Shown in pieces: positions 11,135 to 21,618 of a stretch of DNA of 64,000 nt. The DNA comes from Rhodosorus marinus (lineage: Eukaryota; Rhodophyta; Stylonematophyceae; Stylonematales; Stylonemataceae). Made by a program: the position numbers and the translations under genes. The stretch's first letter is position 1. Each line of letters begins with the position of its first letter. The notes beneath the pieces are model-generated. The model did no database searches. It was not told the DNA's origin and saw only the letters and a program-made list of their open reading frames with translations. The stretch lies in assembly GCA_029953675.1 (NCBI GenBank), contig JAMWBK010000007.1, positions 1,860,001-1,924,000 on the forward strand, read 5' to 3'.

Positions 11135-12944
11135 ATGTGTGAACGACTTATGAACAACTTTTACCAATACCAACGGGATACGAATTTTAGTACGACGAAG
11201 GAGAATCCTCTAGGTGGTGGAGGCTTCGGGGTTCAAGCGATGGGTTCCAGCAACGGGCCTACTCCCCACCCGCATCAGAATGGCGCTCGAAATCCTTCAC
11301 CTCAACCAGCCTGGGGAGTGGGCGGAGTGGGTGGAGTGGGTGGAGTGGGCGGAGTGGGTGGAGTGGGTGGAGTGGGCGGAGTGGGCGGAGTGGGTGGAGT
11401 GGGCGGAGCCGGTGGTGTGGGTGGTGTGGGTGGAGTAGGCAGTGCTGGGGTTCAAACAAGCAGAAACGCGTTTAATACCATCGGGAGCGGGAATCTGCCC
11501 CGGCTAGGAGGGGGACCAGATAGGTCAAGAATGTACACGAATTCGAAGGATATGTTGATGGTGTTAAAACGCGGATTGAAGGATAAGGATGTTCCGGGTG
11601 TGAGCGAAGGAGACCAGCAGGCTGGAATATTTGATCCCTCAGAATTTCCGAGTCTTGGGGGACCAGGGGCTGCGGTTGGAGAGGGGGGTGGCCCGATTCC
11701 CCCTGGTGATGGTAGTGCCGGCTTCCCGGAATTGTACAGCTCTGGAACTGCGTATGGAAATAGTTTTCGAAATAAGGCTCCGGATGTGATTCCCAACATC
11801 GATATGAGACTACAAACAGATGATTTTCCCGCTTTGTCACCCAACGCGAATGCCAACGGGCGTGGGGATATTGGCAGGTAACGTTCTTTGGTTCAGCTCT
11901 GCCTCCTATGCTGGGTGCTCCTCTGTAGTAGAACTGCTGCCTGTTGTGTGGGGGTTGTCGCAGGAGCACCAAACCAAACTGTCTTCTGGAGTTGCTAAGC
12001 GGCGCGATTTACTTTCCTGCGTTTCCGTGTGCTTAGTGGATTGAGAGGCTTTGAGTCAAACGCCCTAAGCGATTCACTTGAGCAGCGATTTAATATGACG
12101 GCGAGCAATGCAGCAACGGCTTTTGGAAGTGCCTCAACATACGGGGGAGCCCTTGCCAAACCGCTGGCTCCCGGTGGTCCCACGCGGCCCAGAGTGGTGC
12201 AACCTGAAGGTAGGTATCTTTGAATATTCAGACAAACGTACTCAGCTGAATGGCTGATAGGAAGCACAATGTCCGACGTAGGAACGCGATCCGGGACAAT
12301 CGGAGAACCAAAGAGCGAAGACCTTGACGCATACGGAATGAAGGGATTCCTTAAAGTCATGGCGCCTAGCAATCCCGATGTGGCACTTCTCTCCCTGGGA
12401 ATAGATCTGAGAACCCTTGGGCTGAACTTGAACTCGCCGGAACCGCATTTGCATGAGAGCTTCAAATCCCCATTTGGCGATCGAAACGTTCAAAAGGGAG
12501 AACCGGAGTATCAGATTCCTAGCTGCTATTTCACGCAGCCGAATCAAATGCAAGCGTCTCATTTCTCCAAGCTGCAGTTGGAAACTTTGTTCTATATCTT
12601 CTACAGTATGCCACAGGATGTTCTGCAGACATATGCATCTCTCGAATTGTACGAACGCGAATGGAGGTAAGGACGGTGACTTTTAGGGGAAGGCGGGTCT
12701 TTGCGTGTTCCGAACTCAAATAGGGCACGGAACTGAGCAGAGCTTCTGTTTTTTCCCTTCCAGGTATCACAAGGACCTCAAGCTATGGTTCACAAGGGTG
12801 CCCGGTACTCCTATGTCTTATGAACGCGGGTCATATATATATTTCGACATTACGGATTGGGAGCGAAGACCTTTCCATGATGCTAATCGATCATTTGTAC
12901 AAGGGTTTTTAACCCAAGAGGAAATAAGCAACGGTCTGAAATAG
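11135..12944 (+). CDS. CNOT2: CCR4-NOT complex subunit 2 (NOT2)
   Basis: Structural subunit of the CCR4-NOT deadenylase complex in mRNA decay and transcription control. Exons 11135-11877, 12037-12209, 12261-12666 and 12764-12944 keep frame and give about 500 residues. The start of exon 3 could also be 12246, because two AG acceptors lie in the same frame. The N-terminal half is disordered, with a long GVGG repeat and short linear motifs (FDPSEFPSLGG, DDFPAL) known from NOT2 proteins. The C-terminal half carries LALGIDLRTLGLNLNSPE-like sequence (here LSLGIDLRTLGLNLNSPE) and the NOT box ending YHKDLKLWFTRVPG...GSYIYFDITDWERRPF, which binds NOT3 and NOT1. The plus strand just upstream is strikingly G-rich. 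Confidence 0.92.
11319..11425 (+). repeat. 9-bp coding microsatellite (GVG)
   Basis: About a dozen tandem ggagtgggc/ggagtgggt units inside CNOT2 exon 1, encoding repeated Gly-Val-Gly. Copies differ mainly at one third-codon position. Confidence 0.9.
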
Positions 12945-13426
12945 ATTTTTAAGATACATAAAGAAATGAGATCGCACAGTAGGCCCTAAATAAGCTTTTG
13001 GAATCGAGTTCATTCAGTGCCGGCTGGCGTGCTCGGTGGACCTTTTAAAGATCCAGAAGTCTTAAGAACGCCCGCAATGGGGTCATTTGAAAAGCCTTTC
13101 CACTGGTGCAAAGCTTTTGTGCAGTTTGTGAAGTTTCCGCCTTGAAAATGGGCTCGAGAGCTAGAGGATGGACAGTTCCGAAAATGAATACGCTTTCATT
13201 GCATCCTAGTTTCTTCCCCAACAGTATATGTATAGTTCCCCGTCCGGCATTTCATCGGAGTAGGTCAGAGGATGGTCAGCGGCGGACTTCTGGAAGAAGA
13301 TTGCCTCAAAAAAAAACATGTGATCTGGCAAGCTTAATCCTTCAGTGCAAGAGGTGGGAAGCTACGGGGATGGCGTGTATATGCCGAGCGATGACTTGCT
13401 GATGAGGCCATGATGCGAACTTGGGA

Positions 13427-13627
13427 ATGAATGAGAGCAGAAAAGCAGAGCTAAGGGAGAGGTTCCTTCTAGAGAGAGAACGCCTGTTGAAACTGCCCAA
13501 AAACTCGAAGTATGCAAGTGATCGAATGCGCGTCGTAGAAAAGGCTTTGCAACTACTCGAGCAGCCCTCAGCGGGAGGGGACATAGACGAACTTGACGAT
13601 CTTTTGGGCATGCTGTCGATCAAGTAG
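13427..13627 (+). CDS. Small helical protein, unknown
   Basis: A 66-codon ORF from ATG 13427 (NESRKAELRERFLLERERLL). It is strongly helical and charged, with a central LPKNSKYASDRMRVVEKALQ block and an acidic hydrophobic end (DIDELDDLLGMLSIK). The amphipathic pattern and the regular end suggest a genuine small adaptor-like protein rather than a chance frame, but I cannot name the family. It sits 480 bp after CNOT2 on the same strand, and could be a final exon of a longer gene. Confidence 0.45.
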   Translation: MNESRKAELRERFLLERERLLKLPKNSKYASDRMRVVEKALQLLEQPSAGGDIDELDDLLGMLSIK

Positions 13628-14474
13628 AGCGAGCTCGGCGAGGGAACTGTTTCAGAAATTTCCCCATTGTTGTTACCCAAACACGGACAGCGGAACGGTT
13701 TAGATCAGCAGCTGGACGAACTCGAAATCTATAATCGAGGTAGTTTCAGTCTCGAACAGCAGGTCAATTGTACAGAAGCGCTAGCGCCGCAAGGGGATTC
13801 GGGGTTTCTTGCCAAAAACCGGCTTCGACAGAAAACAAGTAGTAAAGTACTACTATACTGAGTTGCACGATGAGAAGAATGAGTTCGGGGGAGAGAGCGG
13901 GGGCAAGCGACTAATAAGTAGAAATTGGCTTTCCCCACTTCCTCATAGTGAGTACATAACCCCACCTCTTGGGAAACCCTTTCCAAACGGGCCGTCTAAA
14001 AACGGAACAAGTTTATTCTTAATAAAACCGAAGCCGATGATGTTGTCGCCAATTAAATCTGGAACTATTATAAGTTTATCCAATAGCATTGTACTATTCT
14101 CTAAGGTCTAAAAATTGTTATTTTTAGCACCGCGACGAGAAACTGGAAAGTGTACCATTCGCCATTTTTCGTGAGATTCACTTGGCCGCGAAAACATTTC
14201 AACTGAAAAGGAATTCGTAGATAGTCATTTGATGCGGATATGGGATCGGCGCAATTTATTAAAATTTTCATTGTTTTGGAAATTTCGATGAGTTTGGATG
14301 TACAGAACTTGAAGGTATTTGATCCCGAGTTGTACGGGTGACGACTGGGGGGGTCAAGAGGAGTAAGAAGAGGCTTCAAGAGAGTATATTTGGCGGCCGT
14401 TTTGAAAGTATCTATTTCTTCCTTTAACAGTTTTTACGGATTTTGCTTCTGTTGGTTCAGCTGGTAGAAGCTTG
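13628..14474. other. Intergenic, nothing recognised
   Basis: Short overlapping frames only. The last 100 bp before xanthine dehydrogenase contain a pyrimidine-rich stretch (tttcttcctttaacag) that could be a 5'-UTR splice acceptor. Confidence 0.4.
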
Positions 14475-17400
14475 ATGAATTCGATCGTGTTTTACTTAAA
14501 CGGGCGGAGAAGGGAGATCCAGAATCCTGATCCGGAAGTTACTCTGTTGGAGTATGTTCGTGTACAGGAGCGGCTCACGGGATCCAAGCTCGGTTGCGGT
14601 GAAGGAGGATGTGGTGCCTGCACAGTCATGGTGAGGTTTCATCTGTTCTCGGCCGTTTGGGCGGGGAGTGGACGTTTTTGTTTGGGTTTGGCTTTGCTTC
14701 ACTATTAAGGTTGGTCTGAGGATTCTCTGGTTTTGTTTGTTTTTTACAGGTCTCCGGTTATAACATGCGTCGAGATCGAATTGAACATAGAAGTGTTAAC
14801 GGATGTCTCTTTCCCCTGCCCATGGCCGACAACTTGTCGATAACGACGATAGAGGGAATTGGAAATCGGAAAGGCGGTTTGGTAAGAGGCTCTACTATAG
14901 ATTCAGGACTCAAGACTGCGTGTTGGCTCGGGATCATCCGGCGTACTGGATGCTGACCTCGCTTTTTTTGATTCTGCTCCGCAGCATCCGGTTCAGAAAC
15001 GGATGGTGGAAGGACATGGTTCGCAGTGCGGGTTTTGCACTCCGGGGATTGTGATGTCAATGTACACATTGCTGAGACAGAAGTGCGCCGAAGGAGAAGA
15101 GCTAACGGCTCTTGACGTTGAGGAGAATTTTGACGGGAACCTATGCAGGTGCGGCGTTCGTAGAAAAACTGCTTTCCCATGTCGGATCCGTCCTACTGCA
15201 CGCCAGGCAAGCTTGCTAACTGCTCCCCTCTGGTTCTTGAATGATACCTAGGTGCACTGGATATCGGCCAATCCTGGACGCGTTCAAGACTTTTGCGGGT
15301 AATGAACCCTGTTGCGGTGGTCGAAAGAACGGCAAATGCTGTCGTGAATCTCCAGAATCGACTCCCACTAACGACGCTGGACAGCAGAATGGTCAGTATG
15401 GAGAGGATACGGGTCTCCAGAACGGATTTCAAACAGCAGAAGAACCCGATACTGATTCGGAACACGTGTTTCCACGAGAGCTCATTAAAAGAGCACCGCC
15501 ATGCCTGAGAATAGACTCGGAAGGGGGGCAATGGTTCCGCCCTGTCACTACCATGGAACTAAAAAGCATTATGAAAGAATTCCCCACGGCGAAAATAATC
15601 TGTGGCAATACGGAGATTGGTGTAGAGAGAAAATACAAGAACTTGCAATGCCCGGTACTGATAAGTCTTCAAGGAGTTGCCGAACTAACTGAAATAAGAA
15701 GCACCCCAGCCGGTTTCGAGATTGGCGCAGCTGCAACACTGACGGACTTACGTCGGGAAATTGGAGTGGTAGAAAGACGCCTAGAGGGTAGTGGATGTGA
15801 GACACTCCATGCTATTGCGGGTCAACTAAAATGGTTTGCTGGTAAACAGATTCGTAATGTTGCAACTGTTGGGGGAAACATCGTGACTGCTAGTCCAATT
15901 TCGGATTTGAATCCCGTTTGGAGTTCATCAAGGGCTCAATTCTTAGTATTTTCTCACCGAACGGGCGAGGAGCGTTTGCAAAAGGCTGAAGAGTTTTTTG
16001 TAGGCTACAGGTATGCTGTTTCGGTTATCCTGTCAGATATATCTCGTACCTCGAGGCTGATACCCCATGAGATTCTTGTTTTTACAGAAAAATAAGAATG
16101 GCACCTGGTGAACTACTCTTGAAAGTGATTGTCCCCTGGACGAAGCCCTATGAATTCGTGTCAGTGTTCAAAGCGTCGAGGAGAAGAGACGACGACATTG
16201 CAATTGTCACAACCGCGATTCGGATATCGCTGGCAAGGTCGAAAGCGCTCGAGCCCGGGTGGAATATCTCAGACGTATCCTTTGCGTATGCTCCGCTCCC
16301 ATGGCACTTCATCCTCTATCTCGCAAGGCGTTCTAACTTGTGCAGTACTACTAAAACGAAATGCGGACAGGTTTGGTGGAGTCGCGGAAGCCACGACCTC
16401 GCCAACGAAAGCAGAGCGTTCGTTGACAGGCAGCAGCTTTGATGAAGCCACAATGGAACGAGCATTACAAATCATCGGCGATGAGCTTCAAGTACCAAAA
16501 GGGGCTCCAGGAGGAATGGCGGCATATCGGTCGTCCGTCGTGGTCGGGTTCGTCTTCAAGGCGTTTTTGCAAACGGCTGAAAAACTTCGTTCCGTACTAC
16601 AGAAGGAAAACGTCGAACCCTTGGCTTGGGAGGTAGATGAAAGGCTGAAGAGTATTATCTCAGACGAAAAGCCCCAAATCACGAAAGGAGTGCAGGTAAT
16701 TTTTTCTATAGCCCTTCATCACGGAGACTTAGTACGAGTTTCCCTTACATTCTATATGATGAAATGATTAGGTGTTTGATAAAGACGGGCGACCTGCTAC
16801 TGTTTCCGCTGGAAAACCGGTAGGCCATGTTGCTGCAGAACTGCATGTCTCAGGGGAGGCTGTCTATGTTGACGATATGCCAGTTCCTAGTGACTGCCTG
16901 TTCGCGGCGTTGGTACTGTCTACAAAGCCCCATGCGCGGATAAAGGCTCTCGGTGTCCGGGACGCGTTGGAAATGAATGGTGTGGTAGATATTGTCACTG
17001 CGGCGGACATTCCAGGACGGAATGCGATCGGTGTTAATCTGCGGGATGAGCTCTGTTTTGCTGTTGACGAGGTCACTTGTACCGGCCAGGTGAGGAAAAC
17101 TAGTCCAGGCGTATTGTGGGAATGATCGCCTTAGCCAAGATCTTCTATTCACAGGTTATCGCGTTAACACTCGCAAACTCGCAGAGGATTGCGAACAAGG
17201 CAGCCAAAGCGGTCGTGGTAGAATACGAGTGCCTTCCGAGCATAATTACCATCGAAGATGCCATCGACAACCATTCTTACTTGCCCGGAGTAAAACCAAG
17301 GCTCATTGAGCATGGCGATGTGGACATCGCCTTCAAAACTGCAGAGCACGTTGCCAGAGGAGACATTCGCATTGGCGGGCAAGAGCATTTCTACTTGGAG

Positions 17401-19604
17401 TGCAATGGAACAGTAGCTATACCGTCTGAAAACGATGAAATGACCTTGTATATCAGCACGCAGGGTGCATCGCATTCTCAAGAAGCCGTCGCGGAGGTGG
17501 GCAATTTCATAATCGGGACTCGAGAAATCAATAGATTGTATAGGCTGACATTTCTTGAGTTCTAGGTTCTTGGCGTACCTCAACATAAGGTAGTTGCAAG
17601 AGTGAAGCGACTCGGGGGTGCGTTTGGGGGAAAGGAGTCGAGGTCGATAAACAGTACTGTTGCAGTAGCAGTCGCGGCGAAGAAACATAACCGACCTGTC
17701 CGGTTTTTTTTTGATCGTGACAGCGATATGCTCTCAACGGGTACGCGCCATCCTTTCTACGGAGAGTATTCCGTGGCATTCGATGGAAACGGACGCCTCA
17801 AAGCTCTCGATGTCAAGGTACGCATTGTTTTTTCTGGGGTCACCTCCTCTTCCAGGTGTGGGTCTGAGGTCGTCGATATGCCTTCCACCGCTTTCCATAC
17901 AGATTTACAACAATGCGGGCAATAGTCGAGACTTATCCCACGCAGTCATAGAGAGGGCTGTCCTTCACGTTGATAATGCTTATAATATTCCCAACGTGCG
18001 CGTCGAAGGACGATGCTGCTATACCCATACCCCAAGCAACACGGCGTTTCGAGGCTTCGGCGGTCCCCAGGGCATGCTCGTGGGGGAGCAGGCCATTGAA
18101 CATGTCGCAAACTATTTGCGAATCCCGGCGGAGGCGGTACAGTTTCCCTGCAAAGAGCTCAAGGATATGAGTAAGTGAACTGATTCACCGCAGCTTGTTC
18201 TCAACTCGATCTAGGTTCGATTTACCAATTTGTACCGAGAGGGAGACGTTACTCCGTATGGAATGAAACTTACAAATTGCACAATTCGACCGTGTTGGAA
18301 CGACCTCACGCGAAAAGTAGACGTGGACAGGCGTAGGATTGACATCGAAGCTTATAACAAAGCCAATCGGTATAACAAGCGCGGACTATCTGTCGCGCCA
18401 GTGAAATTTGGAATTTCCTTTGTATTCAAGTAAGTCGTTGGCCACGTCCATGGAGAAGCCGAATATGCTGTGGCAGGATGGCAGCCCTCCGACAGAAGCT
18501 GAGAGTGTGTTTTTTTTTTCGAGCAGAACATTGAATCAGGCCGGGGCGCTAGTCCATGTCTACCTCGATGGCTCGGTGCTGGTAACACATGGAGGGATTG
18601 AGATGGGCCAGGGCCTTCACACAAAAATGATCCAGGTTGCTGCTACTGCGTTTGGTTTGCCCATTGAGAAGGTGTTTATTTCCGAGACGGCAACAGACAA
18701 GGTGCCCAACGCCACGCCATCGGCTGCATCAGCTTCGGCAGACATGTACGGTATGGCGGTGAAGAACGCCTGCGACCAAATAGAAGAGCGCTTGAAGCCC
18801 GTGAGAGAGGCCCTTGGGAAGGATCCCACATGGGAACAACTGGTTGAGAGGGCGTACGCTCAGAGGATCAACCTTTCCGCCCAGGGATTTTATAGAGTGC
18901 CGGATTTGGATTCTTTAGACCTTTCGAAGGCGGAAAAGGGCCGACCTTTCTACTACTTTACATATGGTGCCGCCGCCAGCGAGGTGGAGATCGACTGTCT
19001 GACTGGGGACCATAAGGTGCTGTACTCGGAAATAGTTATGGACGTTGGGCGGTCCCTAAATCCAGCGATCGATATCGGTCAGATTGAAGGCGCCTTTGTG
19101 CAGGTAGGGTGGCGAGTGGCGAAAATAGCGAGTTGTTTAAACCCGGCCAAGTTCTCAATTATCGCGGTTTTCGTATCTGTCCAGGGCATGGGTTGGTGCA
19201 CTATGGAAGAGCTCGTTCGCGGAGGGACGACAGCGCACCGATGGCTCCCTACTGGGTTCCTTAGCACGCAGGGTCCGGGTACATACAAGATCCCTGGTTT
19301 CCGGGACATTCCGAGGGACTTTCGAGTGTCACTCTTGAAAGACGCACCTAATCTAGAGGAAACAATCCATCAAAGCAAGGCGGTGGGAGAGCCGCCTCTC
19401 TTTCTCGCGGCATCGGTGTTTTTCGCTATAAGGGATGCCTGCAAATCTTCCCGGCAGGAGTTCTTCGAGGATGAAGAGCTTGCCAACGCGTGGTTCGAAC
19501 TGGATTCTCCAGCCACGACGGAGAGAATTCGAATGGCCTGTGCTGACGAGATATCTTCCAGATTTGCCGATCCTCAATCGTTCCGCGCAGAGGCATTTAT
19601 TTAA
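14475..19604 (+). CDS. XDH: Xanthine dehydrogenase/oxidase, complete, 13 exons
   Basis: Molybdo-flavoenzyme oxidising hypoxanthine to xanthine and urate in purine breakdown. Exons: 14475-14630, 14750-14881, 14985-15148, 15252-16010, 16088-16285, 16371-16695, 16772-17089, 17155-17496, 17566-17817, 17903-18136, 18215-18429, 18527-19103, 19185-19604. All joins keep frame and give 1363 residues, the usual family size. The two 2Fe-2S motifs are intact ([17 protein letters not shown] with NLCRCTGYRP), followed by the FAD domain ([21 protein letters not shown]). The molybdenum domain has [30 protein letters not shown] and the catalytic-Glu motif [10 protein letters not shown]. Expected location is cytosol or peroxisome. 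Exon 10 uses the donor at 18137 rather than a better-looking one at 18171, because only the former restores frame and the conserved [14 protein letters not shown]. Confidence 0.95.
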
Positions 19605-19760
19605 TGTGAGGGGTTTTGTACCCTCTGTAAGATCTCTTTTCTCTAGGTTATTCTAAGAATGCGCCTTTGTAGGCGAAGCGTTCATTTAAGTTATGGTTGC
19701 AAATACAGTCTAGTTGCACAGGAATGGGAGAAGTCAATGTACAGGAGCTCAGGCAGAATA

Positions 19761-20436
19761 TTAGAGCTGTGGCCATGATCTCGGCTCCGGGTATAGGGTC
19801 TGAGTAGGTTGGCGAACGACAAGCACCCCGCACGACCTAGCAGTCGCTATCACGGCACGGCACACACTTTGTAACGGAGCATGTTTTAACCCTTCATCGG
19901 CTTGCTTGATCTTCGCGATTTCATAAACAGCTTTGACCGTGATCTGTTCGATCAGGCAAGGTATCACAGAGAGCCCAAGACATATAGTCAATAAGATGTA
20001 GAGACACGCGATAAACACCTGAGGTTTGTTCACTTTGGCCTACCTCCCCAACGTTCTCCTTGGTCCCAGTGTGAGATCCAAGTGGTACACCAGCCATTCT
20101 AAGTACAAAATAGCTCGTCTTCGAGTTCGACAAGAAAAGCAAGAGACGATCAGGCCACGCGACAACGTGCAGTTCGACAAGAATCAAAAGACACGCGAAA
20201 GAGCATACCGGAGGAGTATAGATAGACAAGTCGTAACTCTTATCCTCGAAGACGATGATTCTCGTACGGATCGGCACTCCCTCAAGCATGTTCTCCGTCC
20301 TCGCGTTGAACTCCTTGCAGAAACTCACAATATTTAATCCCATCGCTCCAATCTTAGGTCCAACAGGAGGAGAAGGTCCCGCTGTTCCAGCTTTGATTAT
20401 CATATTCATGGACATTTTCACAACCTTTGTAGCCAT
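19761..20436 (-). CDS. MRPL11: Mitochondrial ribosomal protein uL11m
   Basis: Large-subunit protein of the mitochondrial ribosome, at the GTPase-associated stalk base. Exons on the minus strand are 20209-20436, 20044-20118 and 19761-19943, giving 161 residues in frame. Recognisable blocks are the Pro-rich N-terminal GPSPPVGPKIGAMGLNIVSF with CKEFNART, then TSYFVLRMAGVPLGS across intron 1, and the C-terminal rRNA-binding part VYEIAKIKQADE...LQSVCRAVIATARSCG. Closeness to MRPL11 rather than cytosolic L12 rests on the bacterial-type N-terminal motif. There is no obvious cleavable presequence, which is common for this protein. Confidence 0.85.
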
Positions 20437-21618
20437 CTTGGATCACCTTAGTTTTTCTAATTTATTCTTCCAAATCCAAAACCTCAAGACTAATCCTCAA
20501 TGACAAGCTCTCGCTCCAACCCGAAACCCACTCCACTCACGAAAGCTACCGAGCGTCCGAAATGCTTCAGCGCGAGGTTCGAACGCTTTGGGTTTCTGTT
20601 AATCTACAAGGGACTGCGGAGAGCTGCTAAGAAGGAGTCTATTATAACTAAGCTGTCGAATCTGAATGAAAAATATTAACTCTTGACGAGGAGGACGCAA
20701 TGACAAGCACTCACTACAACCCGAAACCCTCTCCTATGACGAGTGCTACCGATGACGTCTCCGAAATCCTTGCAAAGTAGACGGGGAGGAGTTCCGAACG
20801 CTTATGTGTTTCCGTTTATCTACAAGGAGGTGGGGGGCTGCTGAGAACGAGTATATGATAACTAAACTGTCGAAGCTATGTGAAATATCGCAAGTCTTGA
20901 CGAGGAGGACGACGGAGTTAAGAAAAGTATACTAACCAAGCTGTGGGCACTCTGCACATTCTCCAGGTCTTGACGGGGATGATGGTGGAGTTTCTGGCTT
21001 CTATCCTAAGAGCTGCGTGTTTGCAGTGAAGGGCTTTTGCGATGGAGATGTTGCAGGACTGAGAAACCGGTCACGGACCAAGTGCTTCAAAGGCTGTAGA
21101 AGTGTAAGTGATTCGAAACTGTTTTTTTGGGGGGTTGAATGAGGGAGCGCTCAAGTGAAGAGGGTTGTTTTAGAAAGGTCCTCGAAAGAGGTGTGGAGGA
21201 GAATCTAAAAAAAGAGGTTGAGGCTCAGCGCTTTGTTGATTTGCAAGGTGTTGGACGGCTCATGGAGGCGATGGTCGGAGTACGGAATTTGTTGACGATG
21301 GTCTTGCACGTAGGATAACTTGCAAGGGAACTCGCCTGTGTGAGAACAGTTTTGTCGGTAAATCGAATGAAAATACTGTTGAGGTTTGTGGAGTGGGAAG
21401 GCGTCTCATGTTGTTGGTCAAGAACCGTGATCTTGGAAGTTGCGGATGGATCCCTGGATGGTTGGGGATGCTGTGCTAACTGACTGATTGGGAACTGGGC
21501 TTTGCTACGGTTAGAGCTTTTCTTGTTGCGGTTGGGCTGCTGATCGGTTGAGGAGGTAGCTCTGGAGAAGTGCTTTTTCGGGAGTGTCTTGAGATCGAAC
21601 TCTAGTTTTGCGTGAAAA
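20437..21618. other. Divergent promoter region containing a degenerate tandem repeat
   Basis: Lies between uL11m (-) and TFIP11 (+). It carries a diverged 200-bp tandem repeat (20498-20995) and a short G-run (about 21129-21134) upstream of TFIP11. No gene is supported. Confidence 0.5.
20498..20995 (+). repeat. Diverged ~200-bp tandem repeat, about 2.3 copies
   Basis: Copy A starts at 20498 and copy B at 20698, both with caatgacaagc followed by acccgaaacc and later tctacaagg and tcttgacgaggaggacg. A third partial copy (about 20929-20995) repeats only the actaa(g/c)ctg...tcttgacg end. Substitutions and indels are frequent, so the duplication is old. Confidence 0.75.

Noticed and set aside
18171-18176. 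Strong donor gtaagt in xanthine dehydrogenase exon 10
   Set aside because: Using it breaks the reading frame; the upstream donor at 18137 restores the conserved sequence.
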